Part shown: positions 16,214 through 25,083 of the stretch, piece after piece
Position numbering within the stretch: position 1 is the first letter of the stretch
How the letters are laid out: each line of letters begins with the position of its first letter
The notes under the pieces: model-generated
Told to the model about the DNA's origin: nothing
Seen by the model: only the letters and a program-made list of their open reading frames with translations
Database searches by the model: none
Assembly: GCA_900321635.1 (NCBI GenBank)
Contig: ONWV01000021.1
Coordinates: 1 to 41,404, forward strand
Source: an uncultured Spirochaetaceae bacterium
Lineage (GTDB): Bacteria > Spirochaetota > Spirochaetia > Sphaerochaetales > Sphaerochaetaceae
Direction: 5' to 3'
Length of the DNA stretch: 41,404 bases
Position numbers and translations under genes: made by a program

Positions 16214-19200
16214 GGCAGTATCCTCTGAAGTTTTTCAAGTATGAACAAGGCTTTATCCTTCAAGGAAATAGCCTGAGTCTTCATGTTCATGATATATGGC
16301 CTCTTGGGGTCAATTGTCACAGCCCCGGCCGATGTCTTTATCAAATCTATGAGTTTATCCACGCTGATTGATGCTATGCGTGAGAACTCCACGGTGACAT
16401 TGCCGTTTCTTTCCTTCATATGATAGATATCGAGCATCCTGCAAACGATGCGAAGCTCACATATGTACAGAAGGTTGGAAACCTGTTCAGGCATGTTGCC
16501 GAATCTGTCATCAAGCTCGGCGCTGAGCCTCTCAAGCTGGTCGCGTGTCCTTGTGGCTGCAATCTTCTTATAGATTTCAAGCTTGACCGTGGGATCGCTT
16601 ATGTAGGAATCGGGTATGTAGCCGCTGTAATCAAGTTCAAGATAGACTTCCGTATCAGGCTTTTCATTTGTCTTCTGAAGCTTGGCTATCTCCTCATCCA
16701 AAAGCCTGATATACATATCAAGACCAACAGCAGACATAAAGCCGCTCTGCTCCCGTCCGAGAAGGTTTCCCGCTCCTCTGAGCTCCATATCCTTCATGGC
16801 CACCTTGAAGCCGCTTCCAAGGTCCGTGTGCTCGCTTATAGTCTGAAGTCTCTTGATAGCCTGCTCTGACAAAGTCCTGTCTGCAGGATACAACAGATAT
16901 GCAAAGGCCTCACGGTCGGAGCGGCCGACTCTGCCTTTGAGCTGATAGAGCTGCGATACTCCGTAAAGGTCTGCCCTGTCAATAATTATCGTATTAACAT
17001 TAGGAATGTCTATTCCGTTTTCAATGATGGTTGTAGATATCAGAACCTGTATGCCTTCATAGACAAAGCGCCTCATGGTGTCCTCAAGAGCATCGGCCTT
17101 CATCTGACCGTTGGCTGTCTCGAAGATTATATCGGGCATGCGGCTTCTGAGCATCGTGGCAACCTCTTCAAGGGTCTCGATCCTATTGTGAAGGTAAAAA
17201 ACCTGGCCGTGGCGGGACACCTCAAAGCGGATGGCGCGCTCCACGGTATCAAGGTCAAAGCGCTCAATCATGGTGCGAATCGGTTTTCTGGAAATGGGAG
17301 GCGTTGTGAGAAGGCTCATATCCCTTATCTGCAGCAGCGACATGTAAAGTGTTCTGGGAATAGGAGTTGCAGAAAGACTTAGGCAGTCTACGTTGGTCTT
17401 AAGCTCCTTGATTCTGTCCTTGTCTTTGACGCCGAAGCGCTGCTCTTCATCAACAATCAATAGTCCCAGGTTCTTGAATTGAACATCTTTCTGAATGATC
17501 TTATGGGTTCCGAAAAGAACGTCCAGCTGTCCGTCTGCAAGAGAAGCAAGGACTCTCTTCTGCTCCTTTGCTGGAACCATACGGCTGAGAAGACCCACCT
17601 TCAGGGGGAAATCCCTAAGACGGTCCTTGAAATTGCTGTAATGCTGCTCAGCTAAAATCGTAGTGGGTGCCAGAAAAGCCACCTGCTTTCCGCTCATAAC
17701 AGCCTTAAACGCTGCACGGAAGGCAATCTCAGTTTTTCCGTAACCTACATCACCGCAGATGAGGCGGTCCATGACATGGGGGCTTTCCATGTCATCCTTG
17801 ACATCCTGAATACAGGAAAGCTGGTCCTCTGTCTCGTCATATTCAAATTCAGCTTCGAATCTGAGCTGCCAGTCATTGTCCTTGTCAAAGGCAAAGCCCT
17901 GGCTGTTTTTTCTTCTGGCGTATAATGATATGAGCTTTGAGGCAAGCTCCTCCGCACTCTTTCTGGCTTTGGCCTTCTTGTTCTCCCAGCCAGCTGACCC
18001 GAGCTTGTCTATATGAGGAGCCTCGCCTGCAGATCCTATGTACCTCTGAATGAGGTTGGCCTGCTCTATGGGAACGTAAAGGTTTTCCTTGTCAGCGAAC
18101 TGGATCTTGATGTAGTCGCGCTCACGGATGCGGTCGATTTTCTGAAAGATACCTATTCCGTAATTCACATGAACCACATAGTCGCCTTCATGAAGCTCCA
18201 CAAAGCTGTCCAGGGCCGAGGTCTGTGTGTGCTGAAGCGTCTTTATGACCTGTTTCTTTCTTCCGAAGATTTCGTTCTCACAGAAGACGATGAACTTCTC
18301 GCTTCTGATAGAAAAACCTCCGGACATCTGGCCCACTATGTACTTTATGTTTTCAAAGTCGCTGAGCATCGTTTCAAGACGCTGCTTCTGAACCTCAGTT
18401 GAAACGCAGATATTAATCTTCCATCCGTCGCTGCAAAGCCCCTCAAGATCCTGCTTGAAGAATGTGAAATTGCCGAAATAGGACCTGGGTCCGTCTATCT
18501 GGAACCTGTAGGAGTCCGGATTCTGGCCCAGAATATCCAGGACCGTCATGCAGCCGAAGGCCCCGCTTCTGCAGTTGTTGTAAAGGGCCTCAAAGTCATA
18601 GAGGATTTCAGACGGCTTTAACGCATCTCTATCCTGCTGGAAGGCCTTTCTGTAAAGGGCCTTGGCTTCTGTCTGCATGCTCTTGTAGCTGCTTTCAAGA
18701 CGCTTGTCTCCCACAAAGATGAAGTAGTCATCCTTTGAAAAGTACTCGCCAATTCCTGACGGGACGCTTGAGTTTCCGTCTGCCGACTCAAGAATCTGAA
18801 GGTCTACATGACCCAGCTGCTTGGTCACCTGCTGTGACAGAGGCTCAAAGCGGCAGATGCGCTCGATCTTATCCCAATCAAGATAGATTCTAACAGGAAG
18901 ATCGGCCCCGTACGGGAAGATATCAAGGACCTCGCCACGGATGGTGAATTCACCGGGCATTGTGGTGTTCGATGTCCTGAAATAGTTGCCGCCTGCAAGC
19001 TTTTGGGCAATCTCCATGGTATCAAGACTCTGTCCTATGGAAAAATGGAGGCTGGACTCGTCCAGGGCGGCCTTTTTGGGAACAGGAGAGCAGATTGCAC
19101 GGATGCTTGTTATGACCATGGCCTTATCACAGGAAGCCAGAGTCCCGAGGCACCTTATCTGCTCATACTCCTTGGCAGTACCCTCCCATGGAGAATAAAG

Positions 19201-19464
19201 AACATGACCAGATGTTCCTAGAAGCAGAATCTGAAGATTGCTGTTTTTGTCCTGAACCATGTCCAGATTGGTGTACAGAACCCTTGCAACCTCTTCCGTG
19301 GGACAGATTACCCAGGTAACAGAAGAGACGCTTTGAGATATCATCAGGGCGCACTGAAACAGCGGAAATCCGTCAAGGCCCTCCACTTCTATTTTGTCTT
19401 TTCTGTTTGCGGCGAACGCCTTGAAGGCCTCGCTTCTTTTGATGTACGATTGCAACGTCTGCAC
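16210..19464 (-). CDS. mfd: Transcription-repair coupling factor Mfd
   Basis: 1084 residues, slightly short for the family (about 1150). It releases RNA polymerase stalled at DNA damage and recruits UvrA. In order: a degenerate UvrB-like N-terminus, the RNA-polymerase-interacting domain with GDYVVHVNYGIGIFQ, the RecG-like helicase motor with Walker A GDVGYGKTE (near 571) and DEEQ box (near 670), SATPIPRTLYMS, and the TRCF C-terminal domain. The start is GTG. No Shine-Dalgarno precedes it, and the best promoter ends 7 nt upstream, so the message may be leaderless. First gene of an operon with trmB and the small barrel gene. Confidence 0.95.
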   Translation of the reverse strand: MQTLQSYIKRSEAFKAFAANRKDKIEVEGLDGFPLFQCALMISQSVSSVTWVICPTEEVARVLYTNLDMVQDKNSNLQILLLGTSGHVLYSPWEGTAKEYEQIRCLGTLASCDKAMVITSIRAICSPVPKKAALDESSLHFSIGQSLDTMEIAQKLAGGNYFRTSNTTMPGEFTIRGEVLDIFPYGADLPVRIYLDWDKIERICRFEPLSQQVTKQLGHVDLQILESADGNSSVPSGIGEYFSKDDYFIFVGDKRLESSYKSMQTEAKALYRKAFQQDRDALKPSEILYDFEALYNNCRSGAFGCMTVLDILGQNPDSYRFQIDGPRSYFGNFTFFKQDLEGLCSDGWKINICVSTEVQKQRLETMLSDFENIKYIVGQMSGGFSIRSEKFIVFCENEIFGRKKQVIKTLQHTQTSALDSFVELHEGDYVVHVNYGIGIFQKIDRIRERDYIKIQFADKENLYVPIEQANLIQRYIGSAGEAPHIDKLGSAGWENKKAKARKSAEELASKLISLYARRKNSQGFAFDKDNDWQLRFEAEFEYDETEDQLSCIQDVKDDMESPHVMDRLICGDVGYGKTEIAFRAAFKAVMSGKQVAFLAPTTILAEQHYSNFKDRLRDFPLKVGLLSRMVPAKEQKRVLASLADGQLDVLFGTHKIIQKDVQFKNLGLLIVDEEQRFGVKDKDRIKELKTNVDCLSLSATPIPRTLYMSLLQIRDMSLLTTPPISRKPIRTMIERFDLDTVERAIRFEVSRHGQVFYLHNRIETLEEVATMLRSRMPDIIFETANGQMKADALEDTMRRFVYEGIQVLISTTIIENGIDIPNVNTIIIDRADLYGVSQLYQLKGRVGRSDREAFAYLLYPADRTLSEQAIKRLQTISEHTDLGSGFKVAMKDMELRGAGNLLGREQSGFMSAVGLDMYIRLLDEEIAKLQKTNEKPDTEVYLELDYSGYIPDSYISDPTVKLEIYKKIAATRTRDQLERLSAELDDRFGNMPEQVSNLLYICELRIVCRMLDIYHMKERNGNVTVEFSRIASISVDKLIDLIKTSAGAVTIDPKRPYIMNMKTQAISLKDKALFILEKLQRILP

Positions 19465-19471
19465 CAGGTAA

Positions 19472-19501
19472 AAACTACCACAATCAAGGCATGCTTTTCA
19501 A
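19472..19501 (-). promoter_or_regulatory. Candidate mfd promoter, leaderless geometry
   Basis: Minus strand: TTGAAA (19501-19496), an 18-bp spacer, TAGTTT (19477-19472) with extended TGG. Seven bases then lead to the GTG start, so the transcript would begin at the start codon. The -10 match is weak (3 of 6). Confidence 0.35.
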
Positions 19502-19523
19502 GCGCAGACGGCGGAGGTTCATC

Positions 19524-20423
19524 ATGCAGGAGACCACCCTTTCAAAGGATGATTCACGAATCACGAAAATCGAAATAAAGGCAGAGGATTTCTCACAGCG
19601 CTATGGATTTAAACCTGACACCGACGCAAGAAAGACCTTCTTTCTGCTGTGCAGTGCAATACGCCAGTGCGGCGAGGCAGCCAGAGCCAACCAGAGCATG
19701 ATTCACAGGTCATTCAAGTATGACGGCTCCATCCTGACAGAGACAGATCTTGCTGTCTCCGATATCATTGTGAAAACTGTGAAGAACCTTTATCCGGATT
19801 GCAACGTAGTTACAGAGGAAGCAGACCTCAAGGACTTTTCAGACAGTGCCCGTTACACCTTCATCCTGGATCCGATTGACGGAACGGATGCCTACAGCCA
19901 GGGCCTTCCTGCATGGGCAGTTGCCCTTGGAATCCTGGACCGCGAAAGAAAGGTCTGCGGCGCCATAATCTACGCACCTAGATTCGGAGTCGGAACCCAG
20001 GACCTTTTTGTCTGCTCACTTCCCGGCGAGGATGAGGTCTATCTCAACGGAAAGATTCATCAGGCACCTGAGCACTATGAAGTACCCCGTCAGATGATGG
20101 CATCTTCCAACACTTTAAACTATGTGGACGTAAGCCGTTACAGCGGCAAGATCAGAGCCTTCGGAAGCAGCATAATCCATATTATCTGCCCTGCTTTCAT
20201 ATCGAACATAGACTGTACGATAAACACATACTGCTATGCCTGGGATATCTGCTCGGCACATGCGATTATCAAGAAAAGCGGACTTCAGATGTGCTATCTG
20301 GACGGAAGCGAGATTGTGTATGACGACAGGCTTCTGATCGAGCGCAAGGAAATAAAGATGCCCGTGATCATAGGCAGCAAGGCCTGTGTAAACTGGATGA
20401 AGGATAATCTTAAAATGCGCTGA
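19524..20423 (+). CDS. Inositol monophosphatase-family phosphatase
   Basis: 299 residues from ATG 19524, chosen because GGAGG lies 6 nt upstream. The family metal-binding motifs are present: VVTEEAD (the EE motif, metal ligand Glu), DPIDGTDAYSQG (the DPxDGT motif) and YAWDICSAHAI (the WD motif). Such enzymes hydrolyse phosphate monoesters (inositol phosphates, 3'-phosphoadenosine 5'-phosphate or fructose bisphosphate) with Mg2+; the substrate here cannot be told. About 35 residues precede the core. Divergent from mfd with about 60 bp between start codons. Confidence 0.9.
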   Translation: MQETTLSKDDSRITKIEIKAEDFSQRYGFKPDTDARKTFFLLCSAIRQCGEAARANQSMIHRSFKYDGSILTETDLAVSDIIVKTVKNLYPDCNVVTEEADLKDFSDSARYTFILDPIDGTDAYSQGLPAWAVALGILDRERKVCGAIIYAPRFGVGTQDLFVCSLPGEDEVYLNGKIHQAPEHYEVPRQMMASSNTLNYVDVSRYSGKIRAFGSSIIHIICPAFISNIDCTINTYCYAWDICSAHAIIKKSGLQMCYLDGSEIVYDDRLLIERKEIKMPVIIGSKACVNWMKDNLKMR

Positions 20424-20426
20424 GAC

Positions 20427-20894
20427 TCAGTTTTCAGCTTTCTGTGCCAGGCTTTCGATTTCCTTGACGAACTGCTCTACGTTATCAAAAGCCCTGTAGA
20501 CTGAAGCGAATCTGATGTATGCGACTTTATCTACCTTATAAAGCTGCTTGAGAGTCTCCTCTCCTATTGCCGAGCTTGTGATCTCATGCCTGGGACCGGC
20601 CTGGATTTTTACGGCTTCATCGATGTTGTTGATCAGATTCTCGATAGTCTCGGCATTCATGTTGCGCTTGTCGGTGCAGACACGGATGCTGTGCTCTACC
20701 TTTGAAAGGTCAAAGTTCTGGAGGTCTCCGTTTTTCTTTATGACCACTATGGGTTTGTCCTCAACACGCTCGTAGCTTGTGAAGCGGTAGCCGCATTTCA
20801 GACAGACACGACGCCTACGCATTGCACTGCCGTTGTTTGTAGTCCTTGTCTCAAGTACTTTATCCTCTGTGGAACCGCATGCGGGGCATCTCAT
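20427..20894 (-). CDS. nrdR: Transcriptional repressor NrdR
   Basis: 155 residues, normal length. An N-terminal zinc ribbon (CPACG ... CLKCGYRF) is followed by an ATP-cone domain (VVIKKNGDLQNFDLSKVEHSI). NrdR represses ribonucleotide reductase genes in response to bound ATP/dATP. No nrd genes are in the window. It overlooks an upstream region with ACACT/AGTGT elements. The ribosome-binding site GGAGG is about 12 nt from the ATG. It converges on the IMPase-family gene. Confidence 0.95.
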   Translation of the reverse strand: MRCPACGSTEDKVLETRTTNNGSAMRRRRVCLKCGYRFTSYERVEDKPIVVIKKNGDLQNFDLSKVEHSIRVCTDKRNMNAETIENLINNIDEAVKIQAGPRHEITSSAIGEETLKQLYKVDKVAYIRFASVYRAFDNVEQFVKEIESLAQKAEN

Positions 20895-20919
20895 GGTTTA
20901 CAAAAATCCTCCGGAAAAA

Positions 20920-20991
20920 ATCATACACTGGAACGCAATCTAGTGTCTACTCATTTCGTAATTTCTTATAAGTTCTTTTTCCAAACACTAG
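20920..20991. promoter_or_regulatory. nrdR upstream region with ACACT/AGTGT elements
   Basis: TATGAT (minus, 20925-20920) is a likely nrdR -10. ACACT at 20925, AGTGT at 20942-20946 and ACACTAG at 20985-20991 form two inverted repeats (CTAGTGT/ACACTAG is exact). They resemble the ends of NrdR boxes but the spacing differs from the known 16-bp box. Confidence 0.3.
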
Positions 20992-21038
20992 TTTTTGGGA
21001 TTTTGTTGTCATTTTGAACCCGTAAGCATCATTGAATG

Positions 21039-21068
21039 TTGATTTCTAACATTAAATGTTACTATACT
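21039..21068 (+). promoter_or_regulatory. Promoter with a perfect palindromic operator candidate
   Basis: TTGATT (21039-21044), an 18-bp spacer, TATACT (21063-21068). The spacer holds the perfect 13-bp palindrome AACATTAAATGTT (21048-21060). A related ATTGAATGTT lies exactly 20 bp upstream at 21031-21040, overlapping the -35 box. Arrangement suits repression of the next gene. Confidence 0.5.
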
Positions 21069-21088
21069 AACATCAATCGGAGGGCTTT

Positions 21089-21754
21089 ATGGCTGAATCG
21101 GTAAGCAGCAAGGTAAGGGAAATTGTGGACAAGACACCGTTTCTCAGGGATGTCCTGATGAAGGGTTTTCTTAATTACTCGAACTTCGCAGACAGCATAA
21201 TCGACGAAGTCTCACAGTCCTGCAACAAGAATGTCCAGAGCACTGCAATTATCATGGCCTTAAGACGTTACTGCTCCGACCTTCAGAAGACAAACGGCTC
21301 TGTTGCCACGGAGAATCTGAAGTATACCATAGTCATGCACACGAACATCGCATACCTGGATTTTGTGAAGACTACGGATCTTGTCCAGCAGATCGGTGCC
21401 CTGTACAAGATTGCGGCGAAAAACGGTGCGAACGAGTTTCTGAATGTGCTCACAAGCTCCGGAACCGTGACAATCGGAGTCTCCGAGTCCCTTCTTCCGA
21501 GCATTGAGACAATAACAAAGAACAGCACGCTGCTCTACAAGCAGACTGACATGGTGGCACTTTCAATGGTATGGAGCTCACCCGAAATCCAGAACCCCGG
21601 AATTGTCTATGAGTCTGCACGACGTCTTGCATGGAACAGCATAAACGTCCTTGAGATTTTCTCAACGGTCACAGAGCTTTCCTTTGTCATAAAGAGAACC
21701 GACAGCTTCGAAGCCTACAGAGTCCTTCAGGATCTTCAGAGATCCAAAAGCTGA
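21089..21754 (+). CDS. Predicted HTH/ACT-like regulatory protein, function unknown
   Basis: 221 residues, Shine-Dalgarno CGGAGGG. Residues about 10-65 (KTPFLRDVLMKGFLNYSNFA ... MALRRY) look like a helix-turn-helix or winged-helix unit. The rest has two beta-alpha-beta repeats similar to ACT domains (YTIVMHTNIAYLDFV, GTVTIGVSESLLPSIE, LSFVIKRTDSFEAYRVLQDL). Similar architecture occurs in uncharacterised archaeal and bacterial ACT-like proteins. No membrane segments. The promoter contains a palindrome, which suggests autoregulation (inference). It ends 1 nt before the converging dGTPase gene. Confidence 0.75.
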   Translation: MAESVSSKVREIVDKTPFLRDVLMKGFLNYSNFADSIIDEVSQSCNKNVQSTAIIMALRRYCSDLQKTNGSVATENLKYTIVMHTNIAYLDFVKTTDLVQQIGALYKIAAKNGANEFLNVLTSSGTVTIGVSESLLPSIETITKNSTLLYKQTDMVALSMVWSSPEIQNPGIVYESARRLAWNSINVLEIFSTVTELSFVIKRTDSFEAYRVLQDLQRSKS

Positions 21755-21755
21755 A

Positions 21756-22898
21756 TCATCTTACAACGTCGAACCACTTTCCGGTGAGAGATCTTTCTAT
21801 TGACTGATTCAGATGCTCAGGCCTTAAAATCTCGTTTCCGCAGTCAAGGCAGAAGTTGTCGCTCATTCCGGCTATGTAGTCAAAGACCATCATGCCCAGA
21901 TTTCCGTCGTGCTTGATGTAATCATCGTGCTTTTCCGTCACGTAGTTGTAAAAGCCCGCACTGAGCATGTTACCTTCCTGAAGGTACTTCTCCTTGTCCT
22001 TGCCTGAGCGCAGAAGAAGGTCTGTAAGATAATTGTAAATCAGTTCCAGAAGGCGCCTGAAATATGTCTCATAGCCCTTGAGCATCGGTGAAAGATATAT
22101 GTGCTTGTAGTTGAAGTCCTTCATCAGCTTCACAGCCTCGTACACAGGCTCGCTGAATGCAATACACCCTTCTTTTTCGGAGTTGACTATGATGTCTTCC
22201 ACAAGGGTGTTGATTATCTCGCCGTTCGTGCGGCCGAGAACCTTTTGGCACTCTTTGGGAACCTCGCCAGGCGAGACTATTCCAAGTCTTACAGCATCCT
22301 CGAAATCTCGGCCAAGGTATGCAATCTGATCCGAAAAACGAACCACGCAGCCTTCCCAGGTAGATGGCCTCAGGCCGTTTTTGGTTGTCACGGAAGAAAG
22401 ATCTTTCTTTGTGAAATCAGGAGAAATCGTGCGGATGAAATGCTCGCCGCAGTGGCTTACAATTCCGTCGCGCACAGCATATGTGAGATTCAGATGGGAC
22501 AGAAAATCCACAACCCTCAGGCCGTAGACCTCATGCTCGAATCTCGGATAACCCTTCTTCTCCATCATGTCGGACAGGATGTACTCACCTATGTGGCCGA
22601 ACGGAGTGTGTCCAAGATCATGGCCCATTCCGATTGCCCAGGCAAGCTCGTCATTCAGCCCCATGGCCCTGCAGATAGCCGTGGCGATTGAGGCCACATG
22701 AAGAACATGCTCCATTCTGGTGCAGATGTGGTCGTTGCTCGGGGCAAAGAAGACCTGCGTCTTATGCTTGAGGCGCCTGAACGGAGAACTGTGAATGATT
22801 GCGGTCGTGTCACGGTAGTACGGAGATCTTACATCGGCAATACGTGATTTGACTCTGGATGTTAGAACGCTGTCAGGCAGCTCATTTTTAAATGGCAT
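21756..22898 (-). CDS. dgt: dGTPase-like HD-domain triphosphohydrolase
   Basis: 380 residues. Enzymes of this family cleave dNTPs to deoxynucleoside and triphosphate. The metal-binding HD motifs are visible: the His of RMEHVLHV (near 62-69) and GMGHDLGHTPFGHIGE (near 91-106). The N-terminus SPFRRLKHKTQVF is typical of the family. Shine-Dalgarno GAGGA lies 7 nt before the ATG. An extended -10 (TGATATAAT) lies about 25 nt upstream. A link to nrdR in nucleotide-pool control is possible but only by proximity. Confidence 0.92.
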   Translation of the reverse strand: MPFKNELPDSVLTSRVKSRIADVRSPYYRDTTAIIHSSPFRRLKHKTQVFFAPSNDHICTRMEHVLHVASIATAICRAMGLNDELAWAIGMGHDLGHTPFGHIGEYILSDMMEKKGYPRFEHEVYGLRVVDFLSHLNLTYAVRDGIVSHCGEHFIRTISPDFTKKDLSSVTTKNGLRPSTWEGCVVRFSDQIAYLGRDFEDAVRLGIVSPGEVPKECQKVLGRTNGEIINTLVEDIIVNSEKEGCIAFSEPVYEAVKLMKDFNYKHIYLSPMLKGYETYFRRLLELIYNYLTDLLLRSGKDKEKYLQEGNMLSAGFYNYVTEKHDDYIKHDGNLGMMVFDYIAGMSDNFCLDCGNEILRPEHLNQSIERSLTGKWFDVVR

Positions 22899-22925
22899 AG
22901 TATTTCCTCAATTATTCGACTGTGG

Positions 22926-22938
22926 TATCATTATATCA
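22926..22938. promoter_or_regulatory. Overlapping divergent extended -10 elements
   Basis: Minus strand TGATATAAT (22938-22930) for dgt. Plus strand TGGTATCAT (22923-22931) for the membrane protein. The two -10 boxes overlap, so the promoters likely compete. Confidence 0.45.
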
Positions 22939-22942
22939 GAAT

Positions 22943-23422
22943 ATGGCTGAATATATCTATCCGCTTGCAACACTTGTACTTGACTTCTTCTGCGTTCTTC
23001 TATGCATAAGATATGCCGTAAAACGCCGTAGTCTCGTATGGGTTTTTCCATCGCTTTTAAGCCTCACATTGCTTATGGGAAGCGTAATCTGTCTTTTGGC
23101 CACAGCATCGGCAAATGCAAGCACAACCGTTTCAGCAATTGCATCATACCTTTCGATTTTCCTGTTTGTAGCCTCCGCCATCTGGCTCATGGCCATAATT
23201 GCCTTCGGACTCAGGATGAAGAGCCGTCTGAATAAAGCCGCATTTGAAGAGGCTCAGTTTCTGTCAAAGCGCTCTTTTTCTCTTCTCAAGGCCAAGGTGG
23301 ACCGCCGTCCCACGGCAGTCCATGCCGTTTCAAATACCACAGGCTTTGTTCCGTCCCCCACTTCTGACCCATACGATGCAGGCCCGGTAAGAACCCTCAG
23401 ACCCAGAAGAACAGCTCTTTGA
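22943..23422 (+). CDS. Small integral membrane protein, unknown
   Basis: 159 residues from ATG 22943. A GTG 21 bases upstream at 22922 is also possible but would lie within the promoter. Three or four transmembrane segments: about 5-23, 31-55, 66-90 (SYLSIFLFVASAIWLMAIIA). A cytoplasmic basic tail follows (RMKSRLNKAAFEEAQFLSKR ... RTLRPRRTAL). No family recognised. No Shine-Dalgarno; only about 11 nt separate the start from its -10 box. It lies just upstream of the XPB helicase gene, which has its own promoter. Confidence 0.65.
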   Translation: MAEYIYPLATLVLDFFCVLLCIRYAVKRRSLVWVFPSLLSLTLLMGSVICLLATASANASTTVSAIASYLSIFLFVASAIWLMAIIAFGLRMKSRLNKAAFEEAQFLSKRSFSLLKAKVDRRPTAVHAVSNTTGFVPSPTSDPYDAGPVRTLRPRRTAL

Positions 23423-23435
23423 TTTGCACTTCGTG

Positions 23436-23464
23436 TTCAAAAATTCCTCTTTCCGTGATATAAT
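23436..23464 (+). promoter_or_regulatory. Promoter of the XPB helicase gene
   Basis: TTCAAA (23436-23441), a 17-bp spacer, perfect TATAAT (23459-23464) with extended TGA. Eleven bases separate the -10 from the ATG at 23476, so the leader would be about 5 nt and carries no Shine-Dalgarno. Confidence 0.65.
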
Positions 23465-23475
23465 GCTTCTTTGCG

Positions 23476-25083
23476 ATGCAGGATAAACCACTTATTATTC
23501 AAAGCGACAGAAGTCTCATGCTGGACGTGCACTCTCCGTCCTACAACGACTGCAGAGACCAGATTATCGCCTTCAGCGAGCTGGTCAAGGCACCGGAGCA
23601 TGTTCACACGTACCAGATAAGCGCAATCTCACTTTGGAACGCAACAAGCTCAGGCCTCAGCGCTGACGAGATAACAGAGCGCCTTTCCAGATGGTCCAAG
23701 TTCGCAGTTCCTGCAAGTGTCTTTTCTTTCATCAATGAGCAGGCCTCACGATACGGAAAACTCATTCTCCTTCCCAACGATGAAAAAAGCCACAGCCTTG
23801 AGGTCTCAGACCCGTTCATCGCAACAGCCATCGCCTCTGATGCCAAGCTGAAAAAGCTCATAAGATCCACATCGGACCCCGCAGTCTTTGAGATTTCCAC
23901 ATATGACAGAGGAACTGCAAAGCTGGAGCTGATCAGGCGCGGCTACCCTGTGGATGACAGGATTCCTCTTGTCAAATCCGACCACATTCCCATGAAGCTC
24001 TGCGTGGAGCTTCGTGACTACCAGAAGCAGGCTTTGGGATCGCTATTGGGCGATATGGGCCCAGGTACGGGATTCGGAACCATAGTCATGCCATGCGGAA
24101 GCGGAAAAACCGTAGTTGGAATGGGCATCATGTGCGCCCTTCAGACAAGAACGCTGATTCTGTGCCCCAACGTAGTTGCCGTGCACCAGTGGATCAATGA
24201 AATCCGCACCAAAACAGACATTCCCTGCGAGAAGAAGGAAATCAAACCCATCACCGTGTGCACCTATCAGGTTCTGACCTACCGCGCAAGCAAGGACGAT
24301 GACTTTGTCCACATGAATGCAATTAAAAACGGCGCCTGGGGTCTTGTGATCTATGACGAGGTCCACATGCTCCCTGCCCCTGTCTTCAAAATCACAGCAG
24401 AGCTTCAGGCCGTCTACAGGACAGGCCTTACCGCAACCCTGATTCGCGAAGACGGACGTGAAGAGGATGTATTCAGCCTTGTGGGCCCCAAGAGATTTGA
24501 TATTCCGTGGACAGACCTCTCCCAGGCAGGCTGGATTGCAGATGCATACTGCATCGAGATGAGGGTTCCTCTTTCAGAAGATCTCTCCCTTCCCTATGCC
24601 GTGGCAACAAAAAGAGATAAATACAAGATTGCAAGCACGAACCCTGAAAAGGAAAAGGTCATTGAGGCGCTTTTGTCCAAGCACATGGGAGAAAGCATCC
24701 TCATCATCGGCCAGTATCTGGACCAGCTCAAAGAAGTGCAAAAGCGCTTCGGCTTTCCGATGATAACAGGAAGCACATCCAATGACAAAAGGGACCAGCT
24801 TTATGCAGCATTCCGAGACGGAACACAGAAGGTTCTGATTGTCTCAAAGGTTGCAAACTTTGCAATTGACCTTCCAGATGCCTCGGTAGCCATCCAGATT
24901 TCAGGAACATTCGGTTCAAGACAGGAAGAGGCACAACGCCTGGGAAGAATCCTCAGGCCAAAAAGCAGAAGCAGCTTCTTCTATTCGGTGATCACAAAAT
25001 ACACAGTCGAGGAAGAGTTCTCGTCCAACAGACAGAGATTCCTCGTCGAGCAGGGCTACAGGTACGAGACAAGGGAAATCTGA
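23476..25083 (+). CDS. DNA repair helicase of the XPB/Rad25 family
   Basis: 535 residues. Superfamily 2 helicase, a 3'-5' DNA translocase in its archaeal, mycobacterial and eukaryotic relatives. In order: an N-terminal damage-recognition-like region starting MQDKPLIIQSDRSLMLDV, motif Q/I LRDYQKQAL...MPCGSGKT (Walker A near 205-212), motif II DEVH (near 294), LTATLIRED with the RED motif (REDGREED) diagnostic of XPB, and motifs V-VI RLGRILRPKS. Length and motifs suggest an active enzyme. Its stop overlaps the start of the next gene by one base (TGATG), so the two proteins are made together. The start is close to a strong promoter and lacks a Shine-Dalgarno. Confidence 0.93.
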   Translation: MQDKPLIIQSDRSLMLDVHSPSYNDCRDQIIAFSELVKAPEHVHTYQISAISLWNATSSGLSADEITERLSRWSKFAVPASVFSFINEQASRYGKLILLPNDEKSHSLEVSDPFIATAIASDAKLKKLIRSTSDPAVFEISTYDRGTAKLELIRRGYPVDDRIPLVKSDHIPMKLCVELRDYQKQALGSLLGDMGPGTGFGTIVMPCGSGKTVVGMGIMCALQTRTLILCPNVVAVHQWINEIRTKTDIPCEKKEIKPITVCTYQVLTYRASKDDDFVHMNAIKNGAWGLVIYDEVHMLPAPVFKITAELQAVYRTGLTATLIREDGREEDVFSLVGPKRFDIPWTDLSQAGWIADAYCIEMRVPLSEDLSLPYAVATKRDKYKIASTNPEKEKVIEALLSKHMGESILIIGQYLDQLKEVQKRFGFPMITGSTSNDKRDQLYAAFRDGTQKVLIVSKVANFAIDLPDASVAIQISGTFGSRQEEAQRLGRILRPKSRSSFFYSVITKYTVEEEFSSNRQRFLVEQGYRYETREI

